Assembly (NCBI GenBank): GCA_024036415.1
Contig: JAMWET010000939.1
Location: forward strand, 47,501-111,500
Origin: Prochilodus magdalenae
Lineage: Eukaryota; Chordata; Actinopteri; Characiformes; Prochilodontidae
Reading direction: 5' to 3'
DNA: 64,000 nt
Shown here: piece by piece, positions 45,620 through 57,779 of the stretch
Layout: each line of letters starts with the position of its first letter
Numbering within the stretch: position 1 is the stretch's first letter
Translations under genes and position numbers: made by a program
The notes under the pieces: generated by a model
Databases searched by the model: none
Seen by the model: only the letters and a program-made list of their open reading frames with translations
Told to the model about the DNA's origin: nothing

Positions 45620-46460
45620 AACAACGTCCTGGTGGTTGCTAGGGTGTTGCCATGTGGTATTTTAACTCGTTGCTACATGGTTGCTATGGTATTCCTAGGG
45701 GTTGTTAGGATGTTGGGTTCTGGATTTGGATGATACTATGCAAATCCCAGGTGGTTCTTAAAATGTTGGGAATTAGAATCGACAATGCTATGCAAGTCCC
45801 AGATGGTTGTTAGGATGTTGGGATCTGGATGATACTATGGAAATCCCAGCTGGTTGTTTGGATGTTGGGTTCTGGATTTGGATGATGCAATGGAAATCCT
45901 GGGCAGTTGTTAGGATGTCGTGTTCTGTATTTGGATGATGCCATAGAAATCCCAGGTGGTTCTTAAAATGTTGGGAATTAGAACCGACAATGCTATGCAA
46001 ATCCCAGATGGTTGTTAGAATGTTGGGATCTGGATGATACTATGGAAATCCCAGCTGGTTGTTTGGATGATGGGTTCTGGATTTGGATGATGCCATGGAA
46101 ATCCCAGGTGGTCGTTACAATGTTGGGATTCAGAATTTGATGGCACTATGGAAATCCCAGGTGGTTCTTAAAATGTTGGGAATTAGAACCGACAATGCTA
46201 TGCAAATCCCAGATGGTTGTTAGAATGTTGGGATCTGGATGATACTCTGGAAATCCCAGCTGGTTGTTTGGATGTTGGGTTCTGGATTTGGATGATGCCA
46301 TAGAAATTCCAGGTGGTTCTTAAAATGTCAGGATTTAGAACCAACAACGCTATGCAACTCCCAGGCGGTTGTTAGGATGTTGGGATCTGGTCCTGGACAA
46401 CACAATGGAATCCCATGTGCTTGTTAGGAGGCTGGGATCTATACTATACTATGGAATCCC
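45620..46460 (+). repeat. Minisatellite of about 54 bp with a 205-bp higher-order unit
   Basis: GAAATCCCAGGTGGTT and GTTAGGATGTTGGGATCTGG recur. The junction TTCTTAAAATGTTGGGAATT returns at intervals of 205 bp (AAATG at 45761, 45966 and 46171). Confidence 0.9.
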
Positions 46461-47694
46461 AAGTGTACTGCATGTATGTCATTGTGGTATGATTGGGATA
46501 CGCCAGCGTTCATCCACAATCATTTAATGACCACTGTATGAAATCTGTAGATCGGATCCTAAAACTGGAAGAGGACACCATTTCCAATCAGACCAAACAT
46601 CCTGGTTTTGGATATCTTGGATACAGTGTGGAGTTCTTGTGGAGTTCTTGGGCAAAAATCTGGCAGACAAAAAGGGAACATGAGCTGAAGAGTAGAACAA
46701 TAATAAAGACCTGGTGAAATCTCACTTTCTAGCCAAACGGTCTGATCAGCTTGATGAACGTCTTCAGATTCAGGCCCAGAGAGCATTAGCGGCCTAGCAA
46801 ACATGTCAGTTCCTGAAAAATGCCGTGTGGAGGAGTCATGGGGCTTCTACACGCTCAGTAGAGCAGCGCAGAGGGTCGAACGTCTATGTCAGAACGTACA
46901 CTCGGGGTCAGATGAAGCAGGGCACAGAAATCTGTCACGTCTCCTCTAATGAAAGGCACGGAGATGAAAGTGCTCCTGTCAACACCCTGCCATTTTTCCT
47001 CTCTGCTGTGAAACGGCCCCATACGTGCCTCGAACCACCCCCTCCTCGTCGCCCACCTCTGTACGGTCAGTACACGTCCCCTGTCCGTCTCCTTCCTGGA
47101 CCTCTCTGCCGCACTTTGCTTGCTTGTTTGTGCTGCGATGAACCGCTGGGGTCCTCAAAGAGCTGATCTGCTGGCATATCATCTTTCTGTGTGGTTCAAT
47201 GTACCCAACACAGCCGTAATTCACTTTTCCGAGAGGTTTTCCAACCTCTCTTTGAACTGAGCCGGCTGTTACTGTGTTACTGTGCCTTTGATATATGTAA
47301 ATGTTCTCCGCTCTGATTGGCTGACCCCTTGATGAAGCACAGCATGTTCAAAAAGTGGTCAGGGCTGAAATGTCCAGAACAAGCTGTTATGTTCGGGCTG
47401 AAATCCTCCGGAATGTTGGAAACAGAAACTTCAGCAACTCCTTTCGGATGTGTGAATCGTTTGGAACGCTGCTTTCCCAGCAGCCGGGTTCAGCGGAACC
47501 ACTTTCCCTACTTTAGTACCTCTGCTATAGACTGACTGCAGGAACAACACTCTCTATAACATGAGTGGGTGGAGCTTAACTGGGCATTCATGGGCAACCA
47601 TGGTTGTGACATCACAAGCGCGATTGATTCATCGGTTTCCATGTCTGCTCATATGCAAAAGCATTCACCAATAAAATGGAATGCTGCACATGAT
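46461..47694. other. Non-coding interval, no gene recognised
   Basis: Mixed unique sequence. Open frames at 46825-47166 and 47317-47535 carry no recognisable domain. Confidence 0.45.
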
Positions 47695-47950
47695 CCGTTC
47701 CCAACGCCGCCAGTGGGCTAGAGGGGCATAAAGCCCCCCAACACTGACCTGTGGAGCAACTCAGTTCTCTGGAGTGATGAAGCTCCATCCAGTGCCTTTG
47801 GGATGAGCTGTCGTGATCCAGAACTGATCATCCAATCTGAATACCATCAGATCCTCACAGCAATGTTCCAACCTTTCATGTAAAGCCTTCCTAGAAGAGT
47901 AGAGGCTGTTACTGCAGCCGAGGGGGGCAGTTATAGGTATACTACAATAC
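47695..47950 (+). pseudogene. Internally deleted Tc1-like transposase relic
   Basis: GTGGGCTAGAGGGGCATAAA leads to a VLWSDEAP frame near 47776, the first catalytic Asp motif. The sequence then skips to an SLPRRVEAVTAAEGG frame near 47885, matching the usual Tc1 C-terminus. Most of the catalytic domain is missing. Confidence 0.7.
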
Positions 47951-48119
47951 AGGCCCTTTAAGGGAAAGAGCAGTTTTCCAGGGAATTCTGATTATTGTAA
48001 TGGAGCCGGAACGCCCCTTCTGAAGCAGCTGAGGTGGTGGTGACCGCTCCTTCTCTTCACCCCCTCCGACTGGGCTGTAAACTAAGCCAGCTGTCTGTGA
48101 TGCTGCAGCGGAGAGTCAA

Positions 48120-48200
48120 GAGAAAGGAGGAAAGGAGAAGGAGGGAGAGGGAGAGAGAGAGGGAGAGGGAGAGAGAGGGAGGGAGGGAAGGAGGGAGGGG
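48120..48200 (+). repeat. (GA)n tract
   Basis: GGGAGAGAGAG purine run. Confidence 0.9.
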
Positions 48201-48204
48201 AACA

Positions 48205-48370
48205 GACCTGATTATCCAAATACAGTCATTAAAGGGGAAATGTGTTTTTCAGACTGTCAGGATGATTAATGAGGGAGAGCAAATCCTCACAAATGCTCTT
48301 GTTTAGTCTAACTGGCAGACACGATCTTAGCCACTGATTTATGGCAGAGCTGGCTGAGGCCACCGCGAGG
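48205..48370. promoter_or_regulatory. Candidate conserved element between two GA tracts
   Basis: Contains GATTATCCAAATACAGTCAT near 48210 and CTGTCAG (48254-48260), then two bases, then TGATTAATG (48263-48271). A non-repetitive island inside purine repeats is a good candidate for sequence under selection. Confidence 0.45.
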
Positions 48371-48409
48371 TTAGAGTGGGGGGTGGAGGGGGGGCAGAAA
48401 GGCAAAACA

Positions 48410-49766
48410 GCTCTGAAAGAGAGAGAGCAAGAGAGGGAGGGAGAGAGAAAGTAAAAACTCACACAGAGAGAGAAGGGGGATAGAGAGAGATTGAAAGAGA
48501 AAGAGGGAGGGAGAGGGAGTGAGATAAAGACAGGGAGGACGAGAGATTTAGAGATTGAGAGAATGGAAGAAGGGGGTGAAGAAGAGATAAAGAGGGAAAG
48601 AGACAGAGAGAGATAGAGGGAGAGAAATAGAGAGCTAGAGAGAGAGGAAGAAAGAGAGAAAGGGGTGGAGAAAGAAAGACAGAGGGAAAGATTGAACAAG
48701 AGAGAGAAGGAGAGAGAGACAAAGGGCAAGAGTTTGAAGAAAAGACAAAGGGAAAGGGAAAAAGGGAGAGAGATAGAGGGAGAGTGAGAAAAAGAGAGAT
48801 ATGGATAGAACGGGAGAGAGAGATAGAGAAGGAGAGAGTGATAGAGAGATGGAGAGTGATAGACACAGTGAGGGAGAGAGAAAGAGAGTAATAGAGTGAT
48901 AGAGAGTGATAGAGAGAGAGAGACAGAGAGAGTGAGAGTGATAGAAAGTGAGAGTGACAGAGAGAGGGAGAGTGATAGAGAGATAGAGAGAGAAGGAGAG
49001 AGTGATGGGGAGAGTGATCGGGGAGAGTGATAAGGAGAGTGATAGAAAGAGTGATAGAGAGAGGGAGAGTGATAGAGAGAGTAATAGAGAGATAGAGAGA
49101 GAGTGATAAAGAGAGTGATACAGAAAGAAGGAGAGTGATAGAGAGAGTGATACAGAGAGGGAGAGTGATAGAGAGAGAAAGAGAGTGATAGAGAGATAGA
49201 GAGTGATAGAGAGAGAGTGATAGAGAGGGAGAGGGAGAGAGAGAGTGATAGGGAGAGATGGGGAGAGTGATAGAGAGAGTAATAGAGAGATAGAGAGAGA
49301 GTGATAAAGAGAGTGATAGAGAGAGAAGGAGAGAGTGATAGAGAGAGAAAGAGAGTGATAGAGAGAGTGATACAGAGAGGGAGAGTGATAGAGAGAGAAA
49401 GAGAGTGATAGAGAGATAGAGAGTGATAGAGAGGGAGAGGGAGAGAGAGAGTGATAGGGAGAGATGGGGAGAGTGATAGAGAGAGAAAGAGAGTGATAGA
49501 GAGATAGAGAGTGATAGAGAGTGAAAGAGAGTGATAGAGAGAGTGATACAGAGAGGGAGAGTGATAGAGAGAGAAAGAGAGTGATAGAGAGATAGAGAGT
49601 GATAGAGAGAGAGTGATAGAGAGGGAGAGGGAGAGAGAGAGTGATAGGGAGAGATGGGGAGAGTGATAGAGAGAGAGTGATACAGAGTGATAGAGAGAGA
49701 TGGGGAGAGTGATAGAGAGAGAGAGAGATAGAGAGAGAAGGAGAGAGTGATAGAGAGAGGGAGAGT

Positions 49767-49808
<42 letters not shown>

Positions 49809-49944
49809 TATAAGAGAGAGAGAGAGTGATAGAGAGTGATAGAGAGAGATGGGGAGAGTGATATATAGAGAGAGTGATATATATATAGAGAGAGAGTGAT
49901 AGAGAGTGATAGAGAGAGATGGGGAGAGTGATATATAGAGAGAG

Positions 49945-49981
<37 letters not shown>

Positions 49982-50011
49982 TAGAGTGATAGAGAGCGAG
50001 AGAGGGAGAGT

Positions 50012-50042
<31 letters not shown>

Positions 50043-50095
50043 TGATAGAGCGAGAGAGGGAGGGATAGAGAGAGAGAGAGAGAGAGAGGGAGAGT
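48410..50095 (+). repeat. 1.7-kb (GA)n-derived purine array with GAGAGTGATAGAGAG units
   Basis: Almost pure purine with periodic T. Larger blocks repeat, for example GGGAGAGATGGGGAGAGTGA at several positions. Antisense Ser/Leu frames are artefacts. Confidence 0.97.
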
Positions 50096-50099
50096 GCGG

Positions 50100-50480
50100 T
50101 AGGGTTTCTGACTCTGGGCTGCTCTGCAGGTGGCTTTATGAAAACAGACTCCGGGTATTCCTGAGCGCGCTCACCGCAGCGGCCGAACGGATTCTGTAAA
50201 TACCATCGGAGTGATTTAGGCCATAAATGAGCATGTTTATAATCACGGCTGACCGGAGGCTCAGGGTGGAAGAGCTCTCCCTTCAGCGGGAGAGGAAAAG
50301 CAGACTCGCTCTTTATCCCCTCCCTCGCTCCCTCAGCGGCGGAGGAATTCGCCCAGAAGGCCTCCGCAGTGATTGATTGTCCTCCAGTCGTGGCTAAAGT
50401 GCTGATACCTGACTATTTCACTTCTGCTGACCTTTACTTACAGAGCAGAGCGACAACACAAGCACACACACCGCCGTGTT
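50100..50480. promoter_or_regulatory. Candidate conserved non-coding element
   Basis: Non-repetitive sequence with TTTAGGCCATAAATGAGCAT near 50216, TGTTTATAATC (forkhead-like), and GTGATTGATTGTCC near 50371. The composition is typical of enhancers near patterning genes. Confidence 0.4.
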
Positions 50481-50693
50481 CCCCGCGTTCTCCAACCCGC
50501 GCCGGGCACAAAGCGCCGATTCATTCAACCTCACTCTGAGTAAAACTCAGGGACATACACGGAACCCGTACGCAGGACGTGCAGGTGGTGTATGACTCAT
50601 AACGGCTGGAACCTCATTCACCAAACTGGACCGGAGTGATGTCCAGTGTTTATGACTTAACCATCGTGTACGGCTTTACAGCTGGTAAACTCC

Positions 50694-51838
50694 ACAGACC
50701 GTACTCTACAGGGTTCCACTGACCGTACTCTACAGGGTTCCACAGACCGTACTCTACAGGGTTCCACTGACCATACTCTACAGGGTTCCACTGACCGTAC
50801 TCTACCGGGTTCCACAGACCGTACTCTACAGGGTTCCACAGACCGTACTCTACAGGGTTCCACTGACCGTACTCTACCGGGTTCCACAGACCGTACTCTC
50901 CTGAGTTCCACAGACCGTACTCTACTGAGTTCCACTGACCGTACTCTACAGGGTTCCACAGACCGTACTCTACAGGGTTCCACTGACCGTACTCTACAGG
51001 GTTCCACAGACCGTACTCTACAGGGTTCCACTGACCGTACTCTACAGGGTTCCACTGACCGTACTCTACAGGGTTCCACAGACCGTACTTTACTGGGTTC
51101 CACTGACCGTACTCTACTGGGTTCCACAGACCGTACTCTACTGAGTTCCACGGACCGTACTCTACTGAGTTCCCTAGACTGTACTCTACTGGGTTCCCTA
51201 GACTGTACTCTACTGGGTTCCACAGACCGTACTCTACTGAGTTACACGGACCGTACTCTACTGAGTTCCACAGACCGTACTCTACTGAGTTACACGGACC
51301 GTACTCTACTGAGTTCCCTAGACTGTACTCTACTGGGTTCCACAGACCGTACTCCACCTAGTTCCACGGACTGTACTCTACTGAGTTCCACGGACCATAC
51401 TCTACTGAGTTCCCTAGACCGTACTCTACTGGGTTCCACAGACCGTACTCTACTGAGTTCCACTGACTGTACTCTACAGATTTCCACAGACCGTACTCTA
51501 CCGGGTTCCACAGACCGTACTCTCCTGAGTTCCACTGACTGTACTCTACAGATTTCCACAGACCGTACTCTACCGGGTTCCACAGACCGTACTCTCCTGA
51601 GTTCCACAGACCGTACTCTCCTGAGTTCCACGGACCGTACTCTACTGAGTTCCCTAGACTGTACTCTACTGGGTTCCACAGACCGTACTCCACCTAGTTC
51701 CACGGACTGTACTCTACAGATTTCCACAGACCGTACTCTACTGGGTTCCACAGGCAGTACTCTCCTGAGTTCCACAGACAGTACTCTACTGAGTTCCCCT
51801 GACTGTACTCTTCTGAGCTCCACAGACCGAACTCTACT
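50694..51838 (-). repeat. 24-bp minisatellite, block 1
   Basis: GTTCCACAGACCGTACTCTA recurs every 24 bp. Because 24 is divisible by three, two antisense frames stay open (NPVEYGLW and VRSVEPCR repeats), up to 235 codons. Confidence 0.97.
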
Positions 51839-51957
51839 GATTAGCTTTGTTTAGCGATTAGCTTCTTCTCCATGTTTGAAAGGTCTTCGTCTGTGTGTGA
51901 TGCGCAGACGGAGTACCAATCTGCTCTTACCTGATTGGCTGGACACAGCACGCCAGC
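51839..51957. repeat. Spacer copy 1 of the duplicated 24-bp array
   Basis: Contains ATTAGCTTTGTTTAGCGATT and CTGTGTGTGATGCGCAGACG. Repeated nearly perfectly at 52929-53048. Confidence 0.95.
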
Positions 51958-52926
51958 CGTACTCTACCGGGTTCCACAGACCGTACTCTACAGGGTTCCA
52001 CAGACTGTACTCTACAGGGTTCCACTGACCGTACTCTACCGGGTTCCACAGACCGTACTCTCCTGAGTTCCACAGACCGTACTCTACTGAGTTCCACTGA
52101 CCGTACTCTACAGGGTTCCACAGACCGTACTCTACAGGGTTCCACTGACCGTACTCTACAGGGTTCCACTGACCGTACTCTACAGGGTTCCACTGACCGT
52201 ACTCTACTGGGTTCCCTAGACTGTACTCTACTGGGTTCCACAGACCGTACTTTACTGGGTTCCACTGACCGTACTCTACTGGGTTCCACAGACCGTACTC
52301 TACTGAGTTCCACGGACCGTACTCTACTGAGTTCCCTAGACTGTACTCTACTGGGTTCCCTAGACTGTACTCTACTGGGTTCCACAGACCGTACTCTACT
52401 GAGTTACACGGACCGTACTCTACTGAGTTCCACAGACCGTACTCTACTGAGTTACACGGACCGTACTCTACTGAGTTCCCTAGACTGTACTCTACTGGGT
52501 TCCACAGACCGTACTCCACCTAGTTCCACGGACTGTACTCTACTGAGTTCCACGGACCGTACTCTACTGAGTTCCACAGACCGTACTCTACTGAGTTCCA
52601 CAGACCGTACTCTACTGAGTTCCACAGACCGTACTCTACAGATTTCCACAGACCGTACTCTACTGGGTTCCACAGACCGTACTCTACTGAGTTCCACAGA
52701 CCGTACTCTACTGAGTTCCACGGACCGTACTCTACTGAGTTCCCTAGACTGTACTCTACTGGGTTCCACAGACCGTACTCCACCTAGTTCCACGGACTGT
52801 ACTCTACAGATTTCCACAGACCGTACTCTACTGGGTTCCACAGGCAGTACTCTCCTGAGTTCCACAGACAGTACTCTACTGAGTTCCCCTGACTGTACTC
52901 TACTGGGTTCCACAGACCGTACTCTA
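51958..52926 (-). repeat. 24-bp minisatellite, block 2
   Basis: The same unit and the same order of variant monomers as the right part of block 1, so block and spacer were duplicated together with a 1,088-bp shift. Confidence 0.95.
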
Positions 52927-53048
52927 CTGATTAGCTTTGTTTAGCGATTAGCTTCTCCTCCATGTTTGAAAGGTCTTCGTCTGTGTGTGATGCGCAGACG
53001 GAGTACCAATCTGCTCTTACCTGATTGGCTGGACACAGCACGCCAGCT
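52927..53048. repeat. Spacer copy 2 of the duplicated 24-bp array
   Basis: Near-identical to 51839-51957. The sequence diverges after CACGCCAGC. Confidence 0.95.
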
Positions 53049-53114
53049 GTATCAATTTGCATAAAATTGAAATCTACCGAACTTTCTGCCGCATGGCGTG
53101 GCTACCCAATCAGC

Positions 53115-54215
53115 CATCAGCAGCAGTAATGCTAACTAATTAGCACTCTGTAGCAGTAATGCTAACTAATTAGCACTCAGTAGCTGTAATGCTAAGTAAT
53201 CAGCACTCAGTAGCAGTAATACTAACGAATTAGCACTCAGTAGCAGTAATGCTAAGTAAATAGCACTCAGTAGCTGTAATGCTAAGTAATTAGCAATCAG
53301 TAGCAGTAAGGCTAAGTAAATAGCACTCAGTAGCTGTAATGCTAAGTAATTAGCACTCAGAAGCTGTAATGCTAAGTAATTAGCAATCAGTAGCTGTAAT
53401 GCTAAGTAAATAGCAGTCAGTAGCTGTAATGCTAAGTAATTAGCACTGAGTAGCAGTAATGCTAAGTAATTAGCACTCAGAAGCAGTAATGCTAACTAAT
53501 TAGCACTCAGTAGAAGTAATGCTCAGTAATTAGCACTCAGTAGCAGTAATGCTAAGTAAATAGCACTCAGTAGCTGTAATGCTAAGTAATTAGCAATCAG
53601 TAGCAGTAATGCTAAGTAAATAGCACTCAGTAGCAGTAATGCTAAGTAAATAGCACTCAGTAGCTGTAATGCTAAGTAAATAGCACTCAGTAGCATTAAT
53701 GCTAAGTAAATAGAAGTCAGTAGCTGTAATGCTAAGTAAATAGCAGTCAGTAGCAGTAATGCTAAGTAAATAGCACTCAGTAGCAGTAATGCTAACTAAT
53801 TAGCACTCAGTAGAAGTAATGCTAAGTAAATAGCACTCAGTAGCAGTAATGCTAACTAATTAGCACTCAGTAGAAGTAATGCTAAGTAAATAGCACTCAG
53901 TAGCTGTAATGCTAAGTAAATAGCACTCAGTAGCTGTAATGCTAAGTAAATAGCACTCAGTAGCAGTAATGCTAAGTAATTAGCACTCAGTAGCTGTAAT
54001 GCTAAGTAAATAGCACTCAGTAGCTGTAATGCTAAGTAATTAGCACTCAGTAGCTGTAATGCTAAGTAAATAGCACTCAGTAGCTGTAATGCTAAGTAAA
54101 TAGCACTCAGTAGCTGTAATGCTAAGTAAATAGCACTCAGTAGCTGTAATGCTAAGTAAATAGCACTCAGTAGCTGTAATACTAAGTAATTAGCACTCAG
54201 TAACTGTAATACTAG
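53115..54215 (+). repeat. 30-bp minisatellite, about 37 copies
   Basis: TAGCACTCAGTAGCTGTAAT followed by GCTAAGTAAA makes one unit. The variants TAGCAG/TAGCTG and TAAT/TAAA mix at the left, while TAGCTG with TAAA dominates at the right. Confidence 0.97.
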
Positions 54216-54230
54216 CCAATCAGCTCAGAT

Positions 54231-55547
54231 CTACAGGTTTTCAGTGTGTGAATTTATCGTCTGGTGTAATTTTCTTCATCTGTGACAGAGGGAGGCTGAG
54301 CTGGAAACTCTGGAGCGTTCCTTTAAAGCAAAGAAAACATCCTGCAGAAAGACAAACGACCCTTTATCTCCGGGAACAAAGGCAGCCGAGCAGGAAATAC
54401 GTACACACAGGGAGTCGACTGATGGAGCTTCATAACTTTAACAGACTTTTCTTTCTTCTTTCATATATTACACACACCCTCAAGCCCCCCCCACTCTCTC
54501 TCTACCTCTCTACCTCTCTCTCTCTCTACCTCTCTCTCTCTCTCCCTCTCTTCCTCCCATAGATGGATCTGTTTCTTTTCTTGGATCACGGCTGTGTGTA
54601 TCTCCCCACTGCCTCATCACCACCAGCACCATCATCATCCATTCCCACTCACCCCCAGTGAAAACCTGAGAGTGCTTCTTCTCTTTCACCCTCACACGGA
54701 CATGTGCACGACTTGTTTTCATACAGTGTCAGGACCTGAAGTCATATTCACGGCACCCTACATACTGTACACCAGTCCGCCTAACACCACCACTGTACCG
54801 GCTCCACTGACCATATAGGACACTCTGCAGGTCCAGACTGTAGTCCATCTGCAAACCTCAGAATCCTGTTCTTTAATGGTCAGGACCCCCACAGGGCCAC
54901 CACAGAGGGGTTCTGGTTCTGAACCAGTTCAGCAGACCCATCCACATATACTGCACACCGCCGAGATTGAGAGCACGTACCACACACCCCCTTCTCCTGC
55001 GCACGCTCAGCGATTCCTCGTAAATCTCCACATGACTGCGAGCGCAGGAGGGCGCCCATATGGAGGATGTTAGATGGGGTGAGTGAGGGAAAAGGCTGGA
55101 GCATTAAGGAAGAGAGGAGGGAGTGTTTATCTAACGCCGTCCAAGGACAGCTCCTATCAGTGCGTCCGCTAGCTAGCGCACACATCCACGCCGCAGCTCA
55201 GACCATACAGCTCCTATCAGCCCTACCACCAACACACGCCACACGCAGTGATAAAGCAGTCTGCGTCCGCTCCTCTGAAGGCCCTGCGAGGACAAGAGGG
55301 ACGGGCTCCATCTGCCGGGCCTGTAGACCTACGGATAGACACAACAGAGAGATGCTAAATTAGCTGCTACCAGGATGAAGAACCAGGTGGATGCCGTGCG
55401 CAGTCGGGCTAGACATCTGCGCTTTGCTTCTCATGTGTTCATTTAGCAATTTAGCATTAGCGCTTTAGCATTTCAGCTGACTGGAAGAACAAGAAGAACC
55501 TGAACTACTGCTAAACTCTGCACCGGTGGGCCTTCAGGCTGTCTAGA
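54231..55547. other. Non-coding interval with short CT tracts
   Basis: CT tract at about 54490-54557. The rest is unique. Open frames at 54248-54562 and 55067-55363 show no domain. Confidence 0.45.
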
Positions 55548-55735
55548 GTAAAGAACCGTGAGCACTCAAAGAGCCATCTGTGTGCTTTAATGGTTCTGTG
55601 CATGGTGAAAGGGTTCTCCAGATTGATGGAGAATGTAGTGGAGCATTGCAATACTGCAACGATAGCAGAACCCGTTTTGGTGCTATATAGAACTCAGGGT
55701 TCTGTGTAGAATCAGAGTTTCCTATAGGTAACAGT
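55548..55735. mobile_element. Truncated relative of the GGTTCT MITE
   Basis: TAAAGAACCGTGAGC at the left and TTTTGGTGCTATATAGAAC followed by CAGGGTTCTGTGTAGA at the right resemble the element at 42655-43040. Confidence 0.45.
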
Positions 55736-55756
55736 GTATCGGTGAGAGTGAGGTGG

Positions 55757-55990
55757 GGAGAGAGAGAGAGAGTCTTAGTGATAGAGAGACACCGTGAGAG
55801 TGTGTGAGAGAGGGAGAGAGGGAGTCTGTCGGGGGAGTGGTGATTAATGACCTACAGGCCATTTCTCTGACTTCCTTCCTCAGCAACACTGTCACACAGA
55901 CACCCCCCCCCACACACACACAAACCCTACACAGAGAGAGAGAGAGAGAGAGGGATAGTGAGAGAGAGAGAGAGAGGGATAGAGAGAGAG

Positions 55991-56022
<32 letters not shown>

Positions 56023-56115
56023 GGAGTGAGTCTTAGAGAAAGGGATATAAAGGGAGTGAGTCTTAGAGAGACGAATAGATAGAGAGATTGAGTGAGAGAG
56101 AGAGAGAGAGAGAAG

Positions 56116-56146
<31 letters not shown>

Positions 56147-56188
56147 GGAGTGAGTCTTAGAGAAAGGGATATAAAGGGAGTGAGTCGA

Positions 56189-56223
<35 letters not shown>

Positions 56224-56329
56224 CTTAAAGAAAGGGATATAAAGGGAGTGAGTCTTAGAGAGACGAATAGAGAGAGAGGTATAGAGAGAGATAAAGAGGT
56301 GTAGAGAGAGAGAGGTGTAAAGATAGAGA

Positions 56330-56360
<31 letters not shown>

Positions 56361-56715
56361 GGAGTGAGTCTTAGAGAAAGGGATATAAAGGGAGTGAGTC
56401 GAAGAGAGAGAGAGAGCGAGAGAGAGAGAAAGAGAGTCTTAAAGAAAGGGATATAAAGGGAGTGAGTCTTAGAGAGAGGTATAGAGAGAGATAAAGAGGT
56501 GTAGAGAGAGAGAGGTGTAAAGATAGAGGGAGAGAGAGATAGAGAGGTGTAGAGAGAGAGAGAGAGAGAGAGAGAGAGGTGTAGAGAGAGAGGGAGAGAG
56601 AGATAGAGAGGGAGAGAGAGATAGAGAGGTGTAGAGAGAGAGAGAGAGAGGTGTAGAGAGAGAGGGAGAGAGAGAGGTGTAAAGATAGAGGGAGAGAGAG
56701 AGAGAAGGAGCTGTA
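55757..56715 (+). repeat. (GA)n-derived purine array with internal blocks
   Basis: Purine repeats contain a recurring block with AAAGGGATATAAAGGGAGTG at about 56039, 56163, 56234, 56378 and 56446. A unique island at 55826-55880 carries TGATTAATG. Confidence 0.93.
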
Positions 56716-56950
56716 TGTGTGTTTTTCCCAGTGCTGTCGGGGGGCTGTCAGTGGGTGATTTATGGCTGGGAGACCCTCAGCAGTCCTCGCTGCCAGTTCA
56801 GTATTGTTACAACTGACATCTAATGAGGCCCGACGTGCTTTCAACATCACAGCACTTAACACAAGCCTCCATCTCCGCCAGTCACAGAGACCCCCCAACA
56901 CCTCCCCCCGCACGCCACTCTCACCGCTATTTATTCTCCACACGAGAAGC

Positions 56951-56954
56951 AGGC

Positions 56955-57030
<76 letters not shown>

Positions 57031-57031
57031 A

Positions 57032-57065
<34 letters not shown>

Positions 57066-57123
57066 AGGGAGAGAGAGAGAGGAAGAGAGAGAGAGAGAGA
57101 GGAGAGAGATAGGAAGAGAGAGA

Positions 57124-57176
<53 letters not shown>

Positions 57177-57239
57177 GCAAGAAGAGGGAGATAGGGAGGG
57201 AGAGAGAGAAAGAGAGACAGAGAGACAGAGAGAAAGGGG

Positions 57240-57271
<32 letters not shown>

Positions 57272-57309
57272 CAGAGAGAGAGAAAGAGAGAGACAGAGAG
57301 AGAGAGGAG
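56951..57309 (+). repeat. (GA)n purine tract
   Basis: Nearly pure GAGAGA over 350 bp. The open frames on both strands are artefacts. Confidence 0.97.
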
Positions 57310-57686
57310 CTCAGAGTTGGTTCAGTGTAAATGCTCTGTTCTAGACTGTTCCCAGTGGTGGTGAATGGAACCAGACGTCCACCTCTAAAGCTCCCTCACA
57401 GAGAGTTAGTATATGAGGGTTATGGATGGGCTGCCTGATGTCTGAGCTGCTGAGCAACATACCCCCCCAGAAACCCTCAGGGTTATTAATCTGGCCACAT
57501 CAGGCCGGCGGCTCGGCGCTAAGTCACACAGCTAGCGGACTGGGTTTAAGCCTCGCTAATCTGTTAGCGAACCAGCTAGCTACTCACTGATTAACACTGG
57601 GATTAGCTAGGAAGCTAATTAGCTAGCTGCACTGTTCTTCTGAGCCAGCTAGCTTCTAGATTGTTGTTTGGTTTAGCTATCTAGCT
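57310..57686. other. Non-coding interval rich in GCTAGC words
   Basis: Unique sequence with clustered AGCTAGC and TTAGCTAG words at 57525-57680. No gene. Confidence 0.45.
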
Positions 57687-57689
57687 CCT

Positions 57690-57740
<51 letters not shown>
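57687..57740 (+). repeat. (TTTC)n microsatellite
   Basis: About 13 perfect CTTT units. Confidence 0.98.
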
Positions 57741-57779
57741 GTTCCTCTGCGTCATTTCAATACATTTCTGTTTCTCTTT

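Noticed and set aside
50650..52913. Long antisense frames (up to 235 codons) of EYGLWNPV and VRSVEPCR repeats
   Set aside because: They follow from a 24-bp repeat, a multiple of three, and two frames are open at once. No start context, splice sites or known protein family was seen.
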